Shown: in pieces, positions 1 to 10,000 of the stretch
Layout of the letters: every line of letters starts with the position of its first letter
How positions within the stretch are numbered: position 1 is the first letter of the stretch
From: Comamonadaceae bacterium CG12_big_fil_rev_8_21_14_0_65_59_15
GTDB taxonomy: Bacteria; Pseudomonadota; Gammaproteobacteria; Burkholderiales; Burkholderiaceae_C
Reading direction: 5' to 3'
DNA: 64,000 bases
NCBI GenBank assembly: GCA_002786915.1
Contig: PCUV01000048.1
Location: 39,697-103,696 of the forward strand
Program-made: the position numbers and the translations under genes
The notes under the pieces: model-generated
What the model was told of the DNA's origin: nothing
Seen by the model: the letters and a program-made list of their open reading frames with translations, nothing else
Database searches by the model: none

Positions 1-1364
1 ATGCTATTGCGACCCAAGGGCCCGCGGTTGCGACCGCCGCCATTACCGCCCCCATTGCCAGTGCGGCCAGCGCCTGGGCCTTTGCTTTCGCGCACGCGCG
101 TGAGCATCTCGGTGCGTGCAGCGCGGGCGGCTGCCATCATCACATCGCGGCTGGGTGGCCGGCCTGCACCGCCCCAGATCGTCTGGCGTCCCATGGCGAT
201 GGGCTCGGCCTTTTCGCCCGGTTCGGGCATGAATTCGTCATACACCTTGACCGGAATGTCCTGCTTGGTAAAGCGCTCGATGGCTTGCATGAAGCCTTCT
301 TCGTCCAGGCTCACCAGGCTCACGGCCTGGCCTTCGGCCCCGGCACGGCCGGTGCGGCCGATGCGGTGCACATAGTCTTCACACACGTTGGGAATGTCGT
401 AGTTGACCACGTGCGGCAGGTCGTCGATGTCGATGCCGCGTGCGGCAATGTCGGTTGCTACCAGCGCACGCACCTCACCACTCTTGAAGTCGGCCAGCGC
501 CTGCGTGCGCGCGGACTGGCTCTTGTTGCCGTGCAGCGCCATGGCGCTGATGCCGTTTTTGGCCAGAAACTCGGCCACGTTGTTGGCACCAAACTTGGTG
601 CGGGTAAAGACCAGCACCTGGCTCCAGTTATGTTCCTGGATGATGTGCGCCAGCAGCGCTTTTTTCTTGCCGCGCCCCACGGGGTGAATCAACTGCGCAA
701 TGCGCTGTACCGTGGTATTGCCCGGTGTCACCTGCACCGTTTGTGGGTCTTTGAGCAGCGTGGCGGCCAGCTCGCGAATCTCATCGCTGAAGGTGGCTGA
801 AAAAAGCAGGCTTTGCTTGGCTTTGGGCACAACGGCGAGCACTTTTTTCACATCGTGGATAAAACCCATGTCGAGCATGCGGTCGGCTTCGTCGAGCACC
901 AGAATTTGTATTTGGCCCAGGTCAATCATGCCTTGCTGCATCAGGTCGAGCAGACGCCCCGGCGTGGCCACCAGGATATCAACCCCTTTTTTCATGCGGC
1001 TGATCTGCGGGTTCATGCCGACACCGCCAAAGATGGCCGCCGAGCTGGCGTCCATGTACTTGCCGTACACGGTGACCGATTCTTCAACCTGCGCGGCCAG
1101 TTCACGCGTGGGTACCAGCACCAGCGCGCGCGTTGCCTTGCCGCCAAACTTGTTCACGCCCGCTTCAGATCGGCTCAGGATGTCGAGCATGGGCAACACA
1201 AAGGCGGCCGTTTTGCCGGTGCCGGTTTGCGCACCGCCCATCAGATCCTTGCCGTCAAGCACCAGCGGGATGGCTTGTGCCTGAATCGGCGTGGGGTGTT
1301 CGTAGCCTTGTTCATGCACGGCTTTGACAATGGCCTCGGCCAAATGGAGTTCTTCAAATTTCAT
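1..1364 (-). CDS. rhlE: DEAD-box ATP-dependent RNA helicase, RhlE-like (partial, runs off left edge)
   Basis: ATP-dependent RNA helicase of the DEAD-box family, acting on structured RNA (ribosome assembly, mRNA turnover). The visible 454 codons start at the ATG at 1364-1362 (MKFEELHLAEAIVKAV). They show the Q motif (HPTPIQ, about residue 23), Walker A AQTGTGKT (about 45), VLDEADRML (about 155), LLFSATF (about 185) and the C-terminal helicase motif HRIGRTGRAG (about 340). Past the second RecA domain comes a basic, Gly/Ala/Arg-rich tail of the kind seen in RhlE proteins; it continues beyond position 1, so the stop codon is not seen. The gene is divergent from ettA with about 240 bp between. The family is certain; RhlE rather than DbpA or SrmB is inferred from the tail and overall similarity. 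Confidence 0.9.
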   Translation of the reverse strand, partial: MKFEELHLAEAIVKAVHEQGYEHPTPIQAQAIPLVLDGKDLMGGAQTGTGKTAAFVLPMLDILSRSEAGVNKFGGKATRALVLVPTRELAAQVEESVTVYGKYMDASSAAIFGGVGMNPQISRMKKGVDILVATPGRLLDLMQQGMIDLGQIQILVLDEADRMLDMGFIHDVKKVLAVVPKAKQSLLFSATFSDEIRELAATLLKDPQTVQVTPGNTTVQRIAQLIHPVGRGKKKALLAHIIQEHNWSQVLVFTRTKFGANNVAEFLAKNGISAMALHGNKSQSARTQALADFKSGEVRALVATDIAARGIDIDDLPHVVNYDIPNVCEDYVHRIGRTGRAGAEGQAVSLVSLDEEGFMQAIERFTKQDIPVKVYDEFMPEPGEKAEPIAMGRQTIWGGAGRPPSRDVMMAAARAARTEMLTRVRESKGPGAGRTGNGGGNGGGRNRGPLGRNS

Positions 1365-1606
1365 AGAGTTGCACCCCATCCAGGGTGCCAGGACATCGGC
1401 CGGTTCTGGCGTTGTTCACACCAGTTCAGTCAAAGGCAGATGGGATCAAAAACGGAGCAGCACAGAATGTGACGCCCCCAGCAAGGTGCTGGTGTTGCAG
1501 GCAACTGAAGCCCTGCAAACGCCTGCATTGTCGCACGGACACCGGTGTGACGCCGGGCCCTGCACCGATAATGTCGCTTTTTCACCGTCAGCAAAGCACA
1601 AGACCC

Positions 1607-3268
1607 ATGGCTCAATACGTTTTCTCCATGAACCGCGTCGGCAAGATTGTGCCGCCCAAGCGCCAGATTCTCAAAGACATTTCACTCAGTTTCTTTCCCG
1701 GCGCCAAGATTGGCGTGCTCGGCACCAATGGCTCGGGCAAATCGACACTGCTCAAAATCATGGCCGGTGTTGACAAGGAAATTGAGGGCGAAGCCATTCC
1801 CATGCCGGACCTGGCCATTGGCTACTTGCCGCAAGAGCCGCAGCTTGACCCCGCCAAGACGGTGCGTGAAACCGTTGAAGAAGCCATGGGCAAGGTGATT
1901 CGCGCTCGCGCTCGGCTGGAAGAAGTCTATGTAGCCTACGGCGAAGAAGATGCCGACTTTGACGCGCTCGCTGCTGAGCAGGCCGAGCTGGAAGCCATCA
2001 TCGCCACGGCGGGAACTGATTCTGAACACCAGCTGGAGATTGCCGCCGACGCGCTGCGTCTTCCCGCTTGGGATGCTCGCATTGGCGTCCTCTCGGGCGG
2101 CGAAAAGCGCCGTGTGGCACTGTGCCGCCTGTTGCTGGAACACCCCGACATGTTGCTGCTGGACGAGCCCACCAATCACCTGGACGCCGAATCGGTGGAT
2201 TGGCTGGAGCAATTTCTAAAGCGCTATTCGGGCACCGTGGTGGCGATTACCCACGACCGCTATTTTCTGGACAATGCCGCTGAGTGGATTTTGGAACTGG
2301 ACCGTGGCGCAGGCATTCCGTACAAAGGCAATTACAGCTCGTGGATGGAGCAAAAGCAGGCGCGGCTGGAGCAGGAAAAGAAGGGCGAAGAGTCGCGCGC
2401 CAAGACGCTGAAGAAAGAGCTGGAGTGGTCGCGCCAGAACCCAAAGGCACGCCAGGCCAAGAGCAAGGCGCGGTTGGCCCGCTTTGAAGAGCTGTCTGAC
2501 TTTGAATACCAGAAACGCAACGAAACCAACGAAATTTTCATCCCGGTGGCCGAGCGCCTGGGCCAAGAGGTGATCGAGTTTGTGAACGTGAGCAAGTCGT
2601 TTGGCGACCGGATGCTGATTGATAACCTGAGCTTCAAGGTGCCCCCGGGCGCGATTGTGGGCATCATCGGTCCCAACGGTGCAGGCAAATCGACGCTGTT
2701 TCGCATGATTGCCGGCCAGCAGCAACCCGACAGCGGCGAGGTCAAGATTGGCCAGACCGTCAAGATGGCGTTTGTCGATCAGAACCGCGACGACCTGTCC
2801 AACGAAAAGACCGTGTGGGAAGACGTCTCCGGTGGGCTCGATATGCTCAACGTGGGCCGCTTCACCATGGCTAGCCGGGCTTATTGCGGGCGCTTCAACT
2901 TCAACGGGCAAGACCAGCAAAAGCGCGTCGGCACGCTCTCTGGCGGTGAACGTGGCCGCTTGCACCTGGCCAAAACGCTGATCGCCGGTGGCAACGTGTT
3001 GATGCTCGACGAGCCGTCCAACGACCTGGATGTGGAAACCCTGCGTGCGCTGGAAGACGCATTGCTGGAGTTTGCCGGCTCGATCATGGTCATCAGCCAT
3101 GACCGCTGGTTTCTGGACCGCATTGCCACGCACATCCTGGCCTGCGAAGGCGACAGCCAGTGGGTGTTCTACAGCGGCAACTACCACGACTACGAAGAAG
3201 ACAAGAAGAAGCGTTTGGGTGAAGAAGGCGCTCGTCCGCACCGCATGCGCTTCAAGGCGCTGCGGTAA
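1607..3268 (+). CDS. ettA: Energy-dependent translational throttle protein EttA (ABC-F ATPase)
   Basis: Cytosolic ABC-F protein of 553 residues (E. coli EttA has 555) that binds the ribosomal E site and gates the first elongation steps by energy state. Two ATPase domains: Walker A GTNGSGKST near residue 39 and GPNGAGKST near 355, signatures LSGGEKRR (about 162) and LSGGERGR (about 444), Walker B plus DEPTNHLD, and the arginine/lysine-rich P-site linker in between. The start at 1607 is chosen because MAQYVFSMNRVGKIVPPKR matches the EttA N-terminus; the open frame extends upstream to 1385 but that part has no family similarity. Monocistronic in appearance. Confidence 0.95.
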   Translation: MAQYVFSMNRVGKIVPPKRQILKDISLSFFPGAKIGVLGTNGSGKSTLLKIMAGVDKEIEGEAIPMPDLAIGYLPQEPQLDPAKTVRETVEEAMGKVIRARARLEEVYVAYGEEDADFDALAAEQAELEAIIATAGTDSEHQLEIAADALRLPAWDARIGVLSGGEKRRVALCRLLLEHPDMLLLDEPTNHLDAESVDWLEQFLKRYSGTVVAITHDRYFLDNAAEWILELDRGAGIPYKGNYSSWMEQKQARLEQEKKGEESRAKTLKKELEWSRQNPKARQAKSKARLARFEELSDFEYQKRNETNEIFIPVAERLGQEVIEFVNVSKSFGDRMLIDNLSFKVPPGAIVGIIGPNGAGKSTLFRMIAGQQQPDSGEVKIGQTVKMAFVDQNRDDLSNEKTVWEDVSGGLDMLNVGRFTMASRAYCGRFNFNGQDQQKRVGTLSGGERGRLHLAKTLIAGGNVLMLDEPSNDLDVETLRALEDALLEFAGSIMVISHDRWFLDRIATHILACEGDSQWVFYSGNYHDYEEDKKKRLGEEGARPHRMRFKALR

Positions 3269-3515
3269 GGGTGTGGAAGATCGCACCGATCAATCGCAAC
3301 TGACTTTGCCGTTGAGCACGCCGCTGGTGGGTGCTCTGGCTACCATGACCCAGCCATTGGTGGTGCTGACTGGTTTGATTCGGTGCTGAATTTGTTGGGC
3401 AAGGTATGCACACTGGATTCCGGCGGGGCCATGACCAGGCACAACGTACAGCCCGGCCCGCTGATCGGACTGTAGATGGAGCGTGTTTGTGACACGGCCG
3501 CTGTTGACGTGCTGC
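3269..3515. other. Intergenic gap ettA / MFS gene, no gene recognised
   Basis: About 250 bp between convergent genes. Short open frames exist on both strands but none matches a family I recognise, and no hairpin followed by a U-tract stands out. It may hold decayed coding sequence. Confidence 0.4.
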
Positions 3516-4703
3516 TCAACGGCAAGAGCGCGGGCTCAGCACCAGCGCCACCAGGGCCACTGCCGCAAACCCGAAGCCTGCCATGAAGGTGGTGGCCGCA
3601 CCAAAACTCTGCCACAGCCCACCCGCCAGGCCGCTGGCCACCAGCATCGCTACGCCGCTGAGCAAATTGAAAAAGCCGTAGGCCGTGCCACGCAAATCAG
3701 TCGGGGCGGTGTCGGCCACCATGGCCGCCAGCAGGCCCTGCGTCATGGCCATGTGCAGACCCCACAGCGCCACACCCGCCCAGAACACCACACCCGCGTT
3801 GCCCAGCGCCAGCAAGGTATCCGCACCGATCAGCAGCAACAGCCCCCAGCCCAGCAACTGCGTGTGCGGCAGCTTGTCGGCCAGCTTGCCAAACGGGTAG
3901 GCGCAGGCGGCATAGACCACGTTCATGCTGATCAGTACCAAAGGTGTCCAGGCCAGCGCCAGCCCGCCCTGGTTGGCGCGCAGCACCAAAAAAGCCTCGG
4001 AAAAACGTGCCAGGGTCAACACCGCGCCCACGCCCACCACCCACCAATAGGCTGGGCTCAGGCGCGCCAGGTTCGCATGGCTGATGGGGTTGACACGTTT
4101 GGGAGCTTGGGGCTTGTCGGGTTCTTGCACGCCCCAGACCAGCAGGGCGACGCACAACACTGCGGGCACGCTGGCGACCCAGAACACGGCGCGAAAGTCG
4201 TCCGCCCACAGCAGCATGAACACCACCGCCAGCAGCGGCCCCAGAAACGCGCCCACGGTGTCAAGCGACTGGCGCAGCCCAAACGCCGCGCCACGCAGTT
4301 CGGGCGGCGCAATATCTGCGACCAACGCGTCACGCGGTGCGCCGCGAATGCCTTTGCCCACGCGGTCGGCCAGCCGGGCGGTGACGATCCAGCCGGCCGA
4401 AGTGGCCAGGGCAAACAGCGGCTTGGTGAACGCCCCCAAGCCATAACCCAGGATCGCCAGCGGTTTGCGCTTGCCCCAGTAGTCGCTGAGTGCGCCAGAA
4501 AACACCTTGACGATGAGCGCCGTGGCTTCGGCCGCGCCCTCAATCAGCCCGACGGTGAAGACGCTGATGGAGAGCGTGGTGACCATGAACACCGGCAGCA
4601 GGCTGTGGATCAGCTCGCTTGAGACATCCATCAGCAGACTGACAAAGCCCAGCACCCAGATGCTGCTCGGAATCTGCCGTAGGGTGGCAAAGCGGGCGCT
4701 CAT
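3516..4703 (-). CDS. Major facilitator superfamily (MFS) permease
   Basis: Inner-membrane secondary transporter of 395 residues, a normal length for a 12-helix MFS protein. The protein is strongly hydrophobic with the loop 2-3 signature LSDYWGKRKPLAILG near residue 70 and a second conserved loop RGAPRDALVADIAP near 115. The substrate cannot be read from sequence; the closest remembered relatives are annotated only as MFS transporters, some as drug or sugar exporters. The start at 4703 (MSARFATLRQIPSSIWVLGF) places the first helix right after a short cytoplasmic tail. Convergent with ettA; a dispersed repeat and a palindromic repeat lie between its start and purM. Confidence 0.85.
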   Translation of the reverse strand: MSARFATLRQIPSSIWVLGFVSLLMDVSSELIHSLLPVFMVTTLSISVFTVGLIEGAAEATALIVKVFSGALSDYWGKRKPLAILGYGLGAFTKPLFALATSAGWIVTARLADRVGKGIRGAPRDALVADIAPPELRGAAFGLRQSLDTVGAFLGPLLAVVFMLLWADDFRAVFWVASVPAVLCVALLVWGVQEPDKPQAPKRVNPISHANLARLSPAYWWVVGVGAVLTLARFSEAFLVLRANQGGLALAWTPLVLISMNVVYAACAYPFGKLADKLPHTQLLGWGLLLLIGADTLLALGNAGVVFWAGVALWGLHMAMTQGLLAAMVADTAPTDLRGTAYGFFNLLSGVAMLVASGLAGGLWQSFGAATTFMAGFGFAAVALVALVLSPRSCR

Positions 4704-4712
4704 GGTTTATAT

Positions 4713-4762
4713 AAAAAATTGGCCTCTAACCCTTATGAATCAACGGCTAGCAGCTATTAAAA
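4713..4762. repeat. Dispersed Comamonadaceae-type imperfect palindrome, copy A
   Basis: About 50 bp with the pattern AAATTGGCCTCTAAC - spacer - GGCTAGCAGCTATTAAAA. The same layout (TTGGCCTCTrGCGCTT ... GCGCTrrCAGCTATTnAAA) recurs at 20817, 21893, 30255, 32941, 42007, 49594 and 60991 in this window. It lies directly in front of the MFS gene start. Confidence 0.7.
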
Positions 4763-4788
4763 GTAATTAACGTGAAAAACGCTGAGTT

Positions 4789-4881
4789 TCGTCATTCCCG
4801 CGTAGGTGGGAATCCAGCATCTGAGCAAACCCTGGATTCCCGCCTGCGCGGGAATGACGAGAATGTGCGCGGGAATGACGG
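4789..4881. repeat. Palindromic dispersed repeat (CGTCATTCCCGCG type)
   Basis: Two 29-bp arms, 4789-4817 and 4832-4860, are reverse complements at 27 of 29 positions; a partial third arm (CGCGGGAATGACGG) follows to 4881. When translated, this repeat gives the familiar spurious peptide RHSRVGGNP...DSRLRGND seen in many proteobacterial genomes. It would form a strong hairpin between the MFS gene and the 3' end of purM. Confidence 0.85.
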
Positions 4882-4921
4882 GTCAATTTCATCATTTGGG
4901 GTGGCTGTGCAGGCATGTCAG

Positions 4922-5983
4922 TTAACTTACCAGCACTGCGGCAGCGTCACCACGCGCGGCAATCACGCCAATGGTGTACACCGTTTCACCCGCAGCGCGC
5001 AGCGTGGCAGCACAGGCAGCGGCGTTGGCGGCATCCACCACCACCACCATGCCAATGCCGTTGTTGAAGGTGCGGTTCATTTCGATGTCGTCAATGCCCG
5101 CCGTGGCTTGCAGCCAGGCAAACAACTCGGTTTGCGGCCAACTGCCCTTGACCAGGTGCGCGGCCATGCCTTCGGGCAGCACACGGGGAATGTTCTCCAG
5201 CAAGCCGCCGCCGGTGATATGCGCCAGCGCCTTAATCCCAGAAGACGACCCGGGGGTCGTGGGGTGCGCAGCAAGCGCGGCCAGCACGGTTTTGACGTAC
5301 AGGCGGGTGGGCTCCATCAGGGCTTGCTTGAACGGCTTACCGTCCAGCGTGGCCGGGGCGGTGTCACCGGCGCGTTCAATGCACTTGCGCACCAGGCTGA
5401 ACCCGTTGGAATGCACACCGCTGCTGGCCAGGCCCAGCACCACGTCACCGGGCTTGACCGCTGCGCCGGTCAAAATTTTGCTTTTTTCCACCGCACCCAC
5501 GGCAAAACCGGCCAGATCGTACTCACCCGCCGGGTACATGCCGGGCATCTCGGCGGTTTCGCCGCCAATCAGCGCGCAGCCTGACAGTTCACACCCTTTG
5601 GCAATGCCCGCTACAACTGCGGCGGCGGTGTCCACGTCGAGCTTGCCGCAGGCAAAGTAGTCCAGAAAGAACAGCGGCTCAGCCCCTTGCACCAGCACGT
5701 CGTTCACGCTCATGGCCACCAGGTCAATGCCCACGGTGTCGTGCATGTTCCACTCAAACGCCAATTTGAGCTTGGTACCGACGCCGTCGGTGCCGCTCAC
5801 CAACACGGGTTCTTTATAGCGTTTGGGCACTTCAAACAGCGCGCCAAAGCCACCAATGCCAGCCAGCACGCCTTCACGCATGGTTTTTTTGGCGAAAGGC
5901 TTGATGCGCTCGACCAGCGCGTCGCCCGCGTCAATGTCAACGCCAGCGTCTTTGTAAGACAGGGGGGTGGGGGATGTGGTCAT
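4922..5983 (-). CDS. purM: Phosphoribosylformylglycinamidine cyclo-ligase (AIR synthetase)
   Basis: Fifth step of de novo purine synthesis: ATP-dependent closure of the imidazole ring, FGAM to AIR, in the cytosol. 353 residues against 345 in E. coli. Visible family motifs are [12 protein letters not shown] (about residue 40), [15 protein letters not shown] (about 62), [17 protein letters not shown] and [16 protein letters not shown]. The start is placed at the ATG at 5983-5981 ([20 protein letters not shown]), where homologs begin, not at the further upstream in-frame codon. A hairpin with a U-tract at 6021-6056 separates it from the upstream TA genes on the same strand. Confidence 0.97.
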   Translation of the reverse strand: MTTSPTPLSYKDAGVDIDAGDALVERIKPFAKKTMREGVLAGIGGFGALFEVPKRYKEPVLVSGTDGVGTKLKLAFEWNMHDTVGIDLVAMSVNDVLVQGAEPLFFLDYFACGKLDVDTAAAVVAGIAKGCELSGCALIGGETAEMPGMYPAGEYDLAGFAVGAVEKSKILTGAAVKPGDVVLGLASSGVHSNGFSLVRKCIERAGDTAPATLDGKPFKQALMEPTRLYVKTVLAALAAHPTTPGSSSGIKALAHITGGGLLENIPRVLPEGMAAHLVKGSWPQTELFAWLQATAGIDDIEMNRTFNNGIGMVVVVDAANAAACAATLRAAGETVYTIGVIAARGDAAAVLVS

Positions 5984-6020
5984 GAGAATAAAAAGGGTAG
6001 GGCAGTTGCTTTGGAAACCC

Positions 6021-6056
6021 AAAAACAACCGTCAATGATCAAAAGGATGACGGTTG
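6021..6056 (-). terminator. Rho-independent terminator between TA genes and purM
   Basis: Perfect 9-bp inverted repeat, CAACCGTCA (6026-6034) and TGACGGTTG (6048-6056), with a 13-nt loop. On the minus strand it is followed by TTTTT. It would stop transcription from the TA pair before purM; ATTTT on the other side gives weak bidirectional potential. Confidence 0.7.
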
Positions 6057-6096
6057 ATTTTAGGTGTGTCGTGGACCAGTTAAGGGCCCGTTTTGC

Positions 6097-6418
6097 TTAC
6101 CTTTGCCGGTAGGTGCTGTCGTGGTCAGGGGCCACGGTCAAAAGCCGCATGAAATCCCCGTCGCGATAAGCGGTACACCGGCGAGACTGGGTGATGCGCA
6201 AGGAGTAGATGGCATCTTCTCCCCGCGGTGGCTTCACACTGAGAATTTTTTCCCACTTCAAACCGCTGTCTCGGTACAGCTGCGCCCAACTCATTTGCCG
6301 GATTTTTCTCAGAGTGTCAATCGCGGCCAAACGTTCCGGCTTTTTTCAGGGCAAACAGGTGTTCCTGAAAAATTGGGTTGTTCAAGTCAAGGCGAATCGG
6401 GTTGTCGTTCGAGCCCAT
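6097..6418 (-). pseudogene. Putative toxin partner of the AbrB-like antitoxin, split by a frameshift
   Basis: The reading frame starts at ATG 6418, 5 bp after the antitoxin stop, and encodes MGSNDNPIRLDLNNPIFQEH followed by LFALKK, then hits TGA after reading through AAAAAA. Shifting by one base at that A6 run (about 6346-6351) gives ...LFALKKPERLAAIDTL..., which continues to the stop at 6097 with LYRDSGLKWEKI and SLRITQSRRCTAYR. The combined product of about 105 residues looks like one small basic protein, and I recall similar unsplit proteins beside AbrB-type antitoxins. So either the gene is inactivated, the base call is wrong, or the homopolymer is a slippage site. The biochemical activity is unknown to me; the repeated Arg/Tyr pattern hints at an RNase-like or RelE-like fold but I cannot show that. 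Confidence 0.6.
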
Positions 6419-6423
6419 CCGTT

Positions 6424-6702
6424 TTACTCATTCTTGGCGGCAGCCGCCAGAATATCATCGTTTTGTGAGTCGGCGGCCGGGTGTTGGGTTGACCAGCCAA
6501 TAGCCTGTGCAAGGTTGGAAGCCGCTTGCGTGCTATGCAGCCAGCGTTCGTTATCTGGAATAACGGTTGCCGTGCGAATCAGCCAAACGCCCGTTTCCTG
6601 TTCTTCCACCAAAACTTGGCGTCCCGCAAATTGCTTTCCGAGCGATATTTGCCCATTGGCACCGATGACTTTGACGGTTGCTGGCGAGGCGAGAGTTGGC
6701 AT
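6424..6702 (-). CDS. AbrB/SpoVT-like antitoxin-type DNA-binding protein
   Basis: 92 residues with an N-terminal swapped-hairpin-like segment, VKVIGANGQISLGKQFAG, followed by the acidic strand VLVEEQETGVWLIRTATVIP and an Ala/Gln-rich tail. This layout fits AbrB-type antitoxins that repress their own operon and neutralise the partner toxin. The start is the ATG at 6702-6700; the open frame reaches 6852 but the extra 50 codons look non-coding. It sits 5 bp upstream of the frameshifted toxin gene at 6097-6418, the usual antitoxin-first order. Confidence 0.65.
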   Translation of the reverse strand: MPTLASPATVKVIGANGQISLGKQFAGRQVLVEEQETGVWLIRTATVIPDNERWLHSTQAASNLAQAIGWSTQHPAADSQNDDILAAAAKNE

Positions 6703-7035
6703 AGCGTTCTCCGTTGCGTGCAGCTCTGAAATTAGTGCAGCACGAAAATATTGTATTGATATTTGGCGATCCAAGTTCGGGCGGCGGCGTCTTTCAGCGT
6801 CAGCCGTCTCACCCTGGTTTTCAGCAACTCGCCCACCCATCCAAGTCCACACGGGCGGGCAATAAGCTCTTGTTTTGACACCCTGATCTTCCTGCCCTTT
6901 GGGGATGCCCGCAACCTCTTTTTTGCCTTTTGACAGAAATAATTCGGCTCTCTTTTGGAATTCTGCAAGAGGCTCTCATGAAAAAATATCCACGCATGCA
7001 CAGTTTAAAATGTTCCCCACGTAAGGAATAAAACC

Positions 7036-10000
7036 ATGTTTTTTTGTGTTTTTAAACGCGTCATTCGAGTCATCCGGACCACGCTGGCAGCAGCAGCATT
7101 TTTTTCAGCGCAAACATTGCGCAGTTTTGCCTACAGCGCTTTGTCGCTGATGGCTGCGTTGGTCTTTTCGGTGCAAGCGCATGCATTTGGGGTACGGCTC
7201 GAAGACCCCTATGTCAATTTTCGCAAAGCCCTGACTACTGAAACCTGGGCGGTTGAGGATTATCAAAGAGCCCGCAATTTTAATATTGCGACTATTGCAA
7301 CCCTTAACGCAATGAGTGCGAATACAACTGATTTTATTTCGGATGTAGATACGTGGAACAAAGCATTTAAATTTGCAATTGATGTGGTGGATTTTGGTAA
7401 TAAAATTAAAGATGTTTCTACTGGTCAAGTCATTAATTTACAGCATCAAAATGTTTTAAAAAGTGCTATAAACAAAATATCAACAACTAATCCTGTGTTA
7501 TTCTATGAATATGTGAAATTGATTAAAAAAGCATATCCAGAAGCTAGTCGTGAGATGGTTATTAATTCGATAACTCAAGCTGCTTGGCTTGCAAAACTAG
7601 GTCAAAATAATGGGTTAGGTGATTCTGGTGTTGGCGATGTTTACGACTTATTATGGTATGCAGATGGTTCCGGTGTAAATTCAGCTACAGCCACGAGTTT
7701 TTATGATTTTCTAAAAGACAAGACGCATGCACCATGGTTAAATGCCTTGATTTTTAGTGATATCAGTAAACAAGTTGAATTAAGAGTATTAGATGTGTTT
7801 GAAAATCTCGGCTCTCGAACTGTCCCCTGGGCTTATATTGGTATTGAGTCAGCAAAAATCATCAATGATTTTGGATCTGCTGCCGCACTTGGTTTGAATA
7901 CAACACTAAGCGAACAGCGATGGCTTGCGCTTGAATTTTTAAAATATTATTTGCTTGGTTTTGCTGGTGATCGTGTTGCTTTTGAGCGTGCTCTGGGTAA
8001 ACCTGACACAGTCACTTGGACACTTAAGGATGCATTCGTTAACTTTGCCGCTGCCAGCGATTCGTATAACAACAATATACGCGAATCTATTTTGCCATCA
8101 AGCTACATTTCTACTGTATCGCAAAGTGAATTGAATGGCGCTTATTTGGTGTTGCTTGGCTATTTTGAAAATAATCAAATTTTATCTTTCAAAATAACCA
8201 TAAGTCCGCAGAAAATTGCTAACCGAAACTTAAATGCAATTACCACGGCAGCCATGCAGCTTTCCGAAAACGTTTCATATAAAGTTGAACTCGACCCCTA
8301 TATGGCCCAGCAAGGCTGCACCATCACTTCGGCGCAAACACCTGTTGGCAAAGGTTTGACATTTACAACTGTCGGGCAACTGCTTAATTCGAGCATCACC
8401 CATCAGATTCAGGTTGCTGCGGTTGGTGATGTGTCATTTACCCAGGATATTGCAGTTGACTGTGGGCTATTGCGCAAATCGACACAAACACATTATTTTG
8501 CCAACACCATCATTGTGCCAGTCGACTATTTCAATTTATCGGCACCCCCGACCGTATCTGCCACATCGAGTTTCCTTAACCGATTGACGCTGACATTTAA
8601 TACGCCACGTATTGAATCGCTCTTTATCGGTATGCAGGCTGAAATACTCAACGCCAAACACAAAAATATTAACTATTGGGTTGAAGAAGAGGTGGCACCC
8701 GGGCAGTGGGAAAACTTGGGTAAATTTGAGTTTTTCGACCCGATGGCACCTTTTTACCAAACGCTGACTGCCACAGTCGCCACAGTGCGCAAAGACGACA
8801 ACTTTTTTATCAGCCGGGTTGGCGGGCGCATTTTCCGCTTGGGTATCACGGTTTACAACACCGATTTTCCGATCGAAGGCAGTGGCAACACCCTGACCTG
8901 GGTCTCGCCACCGCTCACGGTCAACGCTGCTGATGTGGTGTGGGACTGGGCCTACAACCCGGTTCGCATCACGGTGGACGATGTGGCAACTTCTGAGTGG
9001 GACAGTTACCAGCGCAGCATGCTCCTGACGGCTGGGCAAGCTATCAACATTTGTGTGGGTGCCACCAACGCACAGGATTGGGGCAGTGCTTACAGCGTCA
9101 AGCTTGTCACCCAGACCATGACCAGTCCGGTTGTTGGGCAAACGCTGACCGCCCAAAATTGGGACGCTGCCACGGGTTGTGCCAGTTTTACACCCACCAC
9201 CAGCGGGGTGTACCAATTGCAGGCCTTGTTTGCAGACTACTTGGATAATTTCAACACCCGCGCCACAGCATTTATAACGCGATTTCCGCACGACTATGTG
9301 CAGGTGCTGGGGCAAACCGTTGTGACCAACGTAATCCCCCCCGTCACCCCCAGCCCCGTGGTTAGCAAGCCGCTGAACGACTCCGGCATCACCACCTTCT
9401 CTAATGACCTGCAAAACTTTCCCAACAATGCTCAAAACAATTTAGCCATCGAACCAGCCACGCACCCACGCCAGGATGCTCGGTATGGTCGTGATGCCCA
9501 GGCGGCAAGCGGCAAGTTGATCAAAATTGGTGGCGGTGACGCTGGTTTTGACTTCACCAAAATCGCCAACGACGGCAGCGTGCTACCAACCTCGGCCGTG
9601 TTGGGCAGCGGGCCGCAAGATTGGGCTTGTACCCGCGACAATGTCACCGGTTTGATCTGGGAGGTCAAAACCACAAGCGGATTGCGAAGCCTGAACCACG
9701 CCTACTCTTGGTTCAACAGTGATTCGCTCAGCAACAGTGGCATCGTTGGTACCCCCTCTGATTATGATTTTTGCTTTGCTAAGGGTAGGTGCGACACAGA
9801 GAAGTTTGTGCAAGATGTGAATGCCATCGGTCTTTGCGGAGCTAGCGACTGGCGCATGCCTCACGTTAAAGAGCTGGAAACTATTGCTGACTTTGGGCGC
9901 TTCAATCCAGCCATTGACCCAACCTATTTCCCTAATACAGGGAGTTCGTCTTATTGGTCAGGTTTACCCGAGCGACAGGGCTACGTTTGGCTTGTTGATT

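Noticed and set aside
3483..4622. Plus-strand open frame of 379 codons opposite the MFS gene
   Set aside because: His/Gln/Arg-rich shadow; the opposite frame is a proper membrane transporter.
6732..7001. 89-codon minus-strand open frame upstream of the AbrB-like antitoxin
   Set aside because: No recognisable similarity and biased, basic composition; it covers the region where the TA promoter and the upstream region of the giant exported gene should lie.
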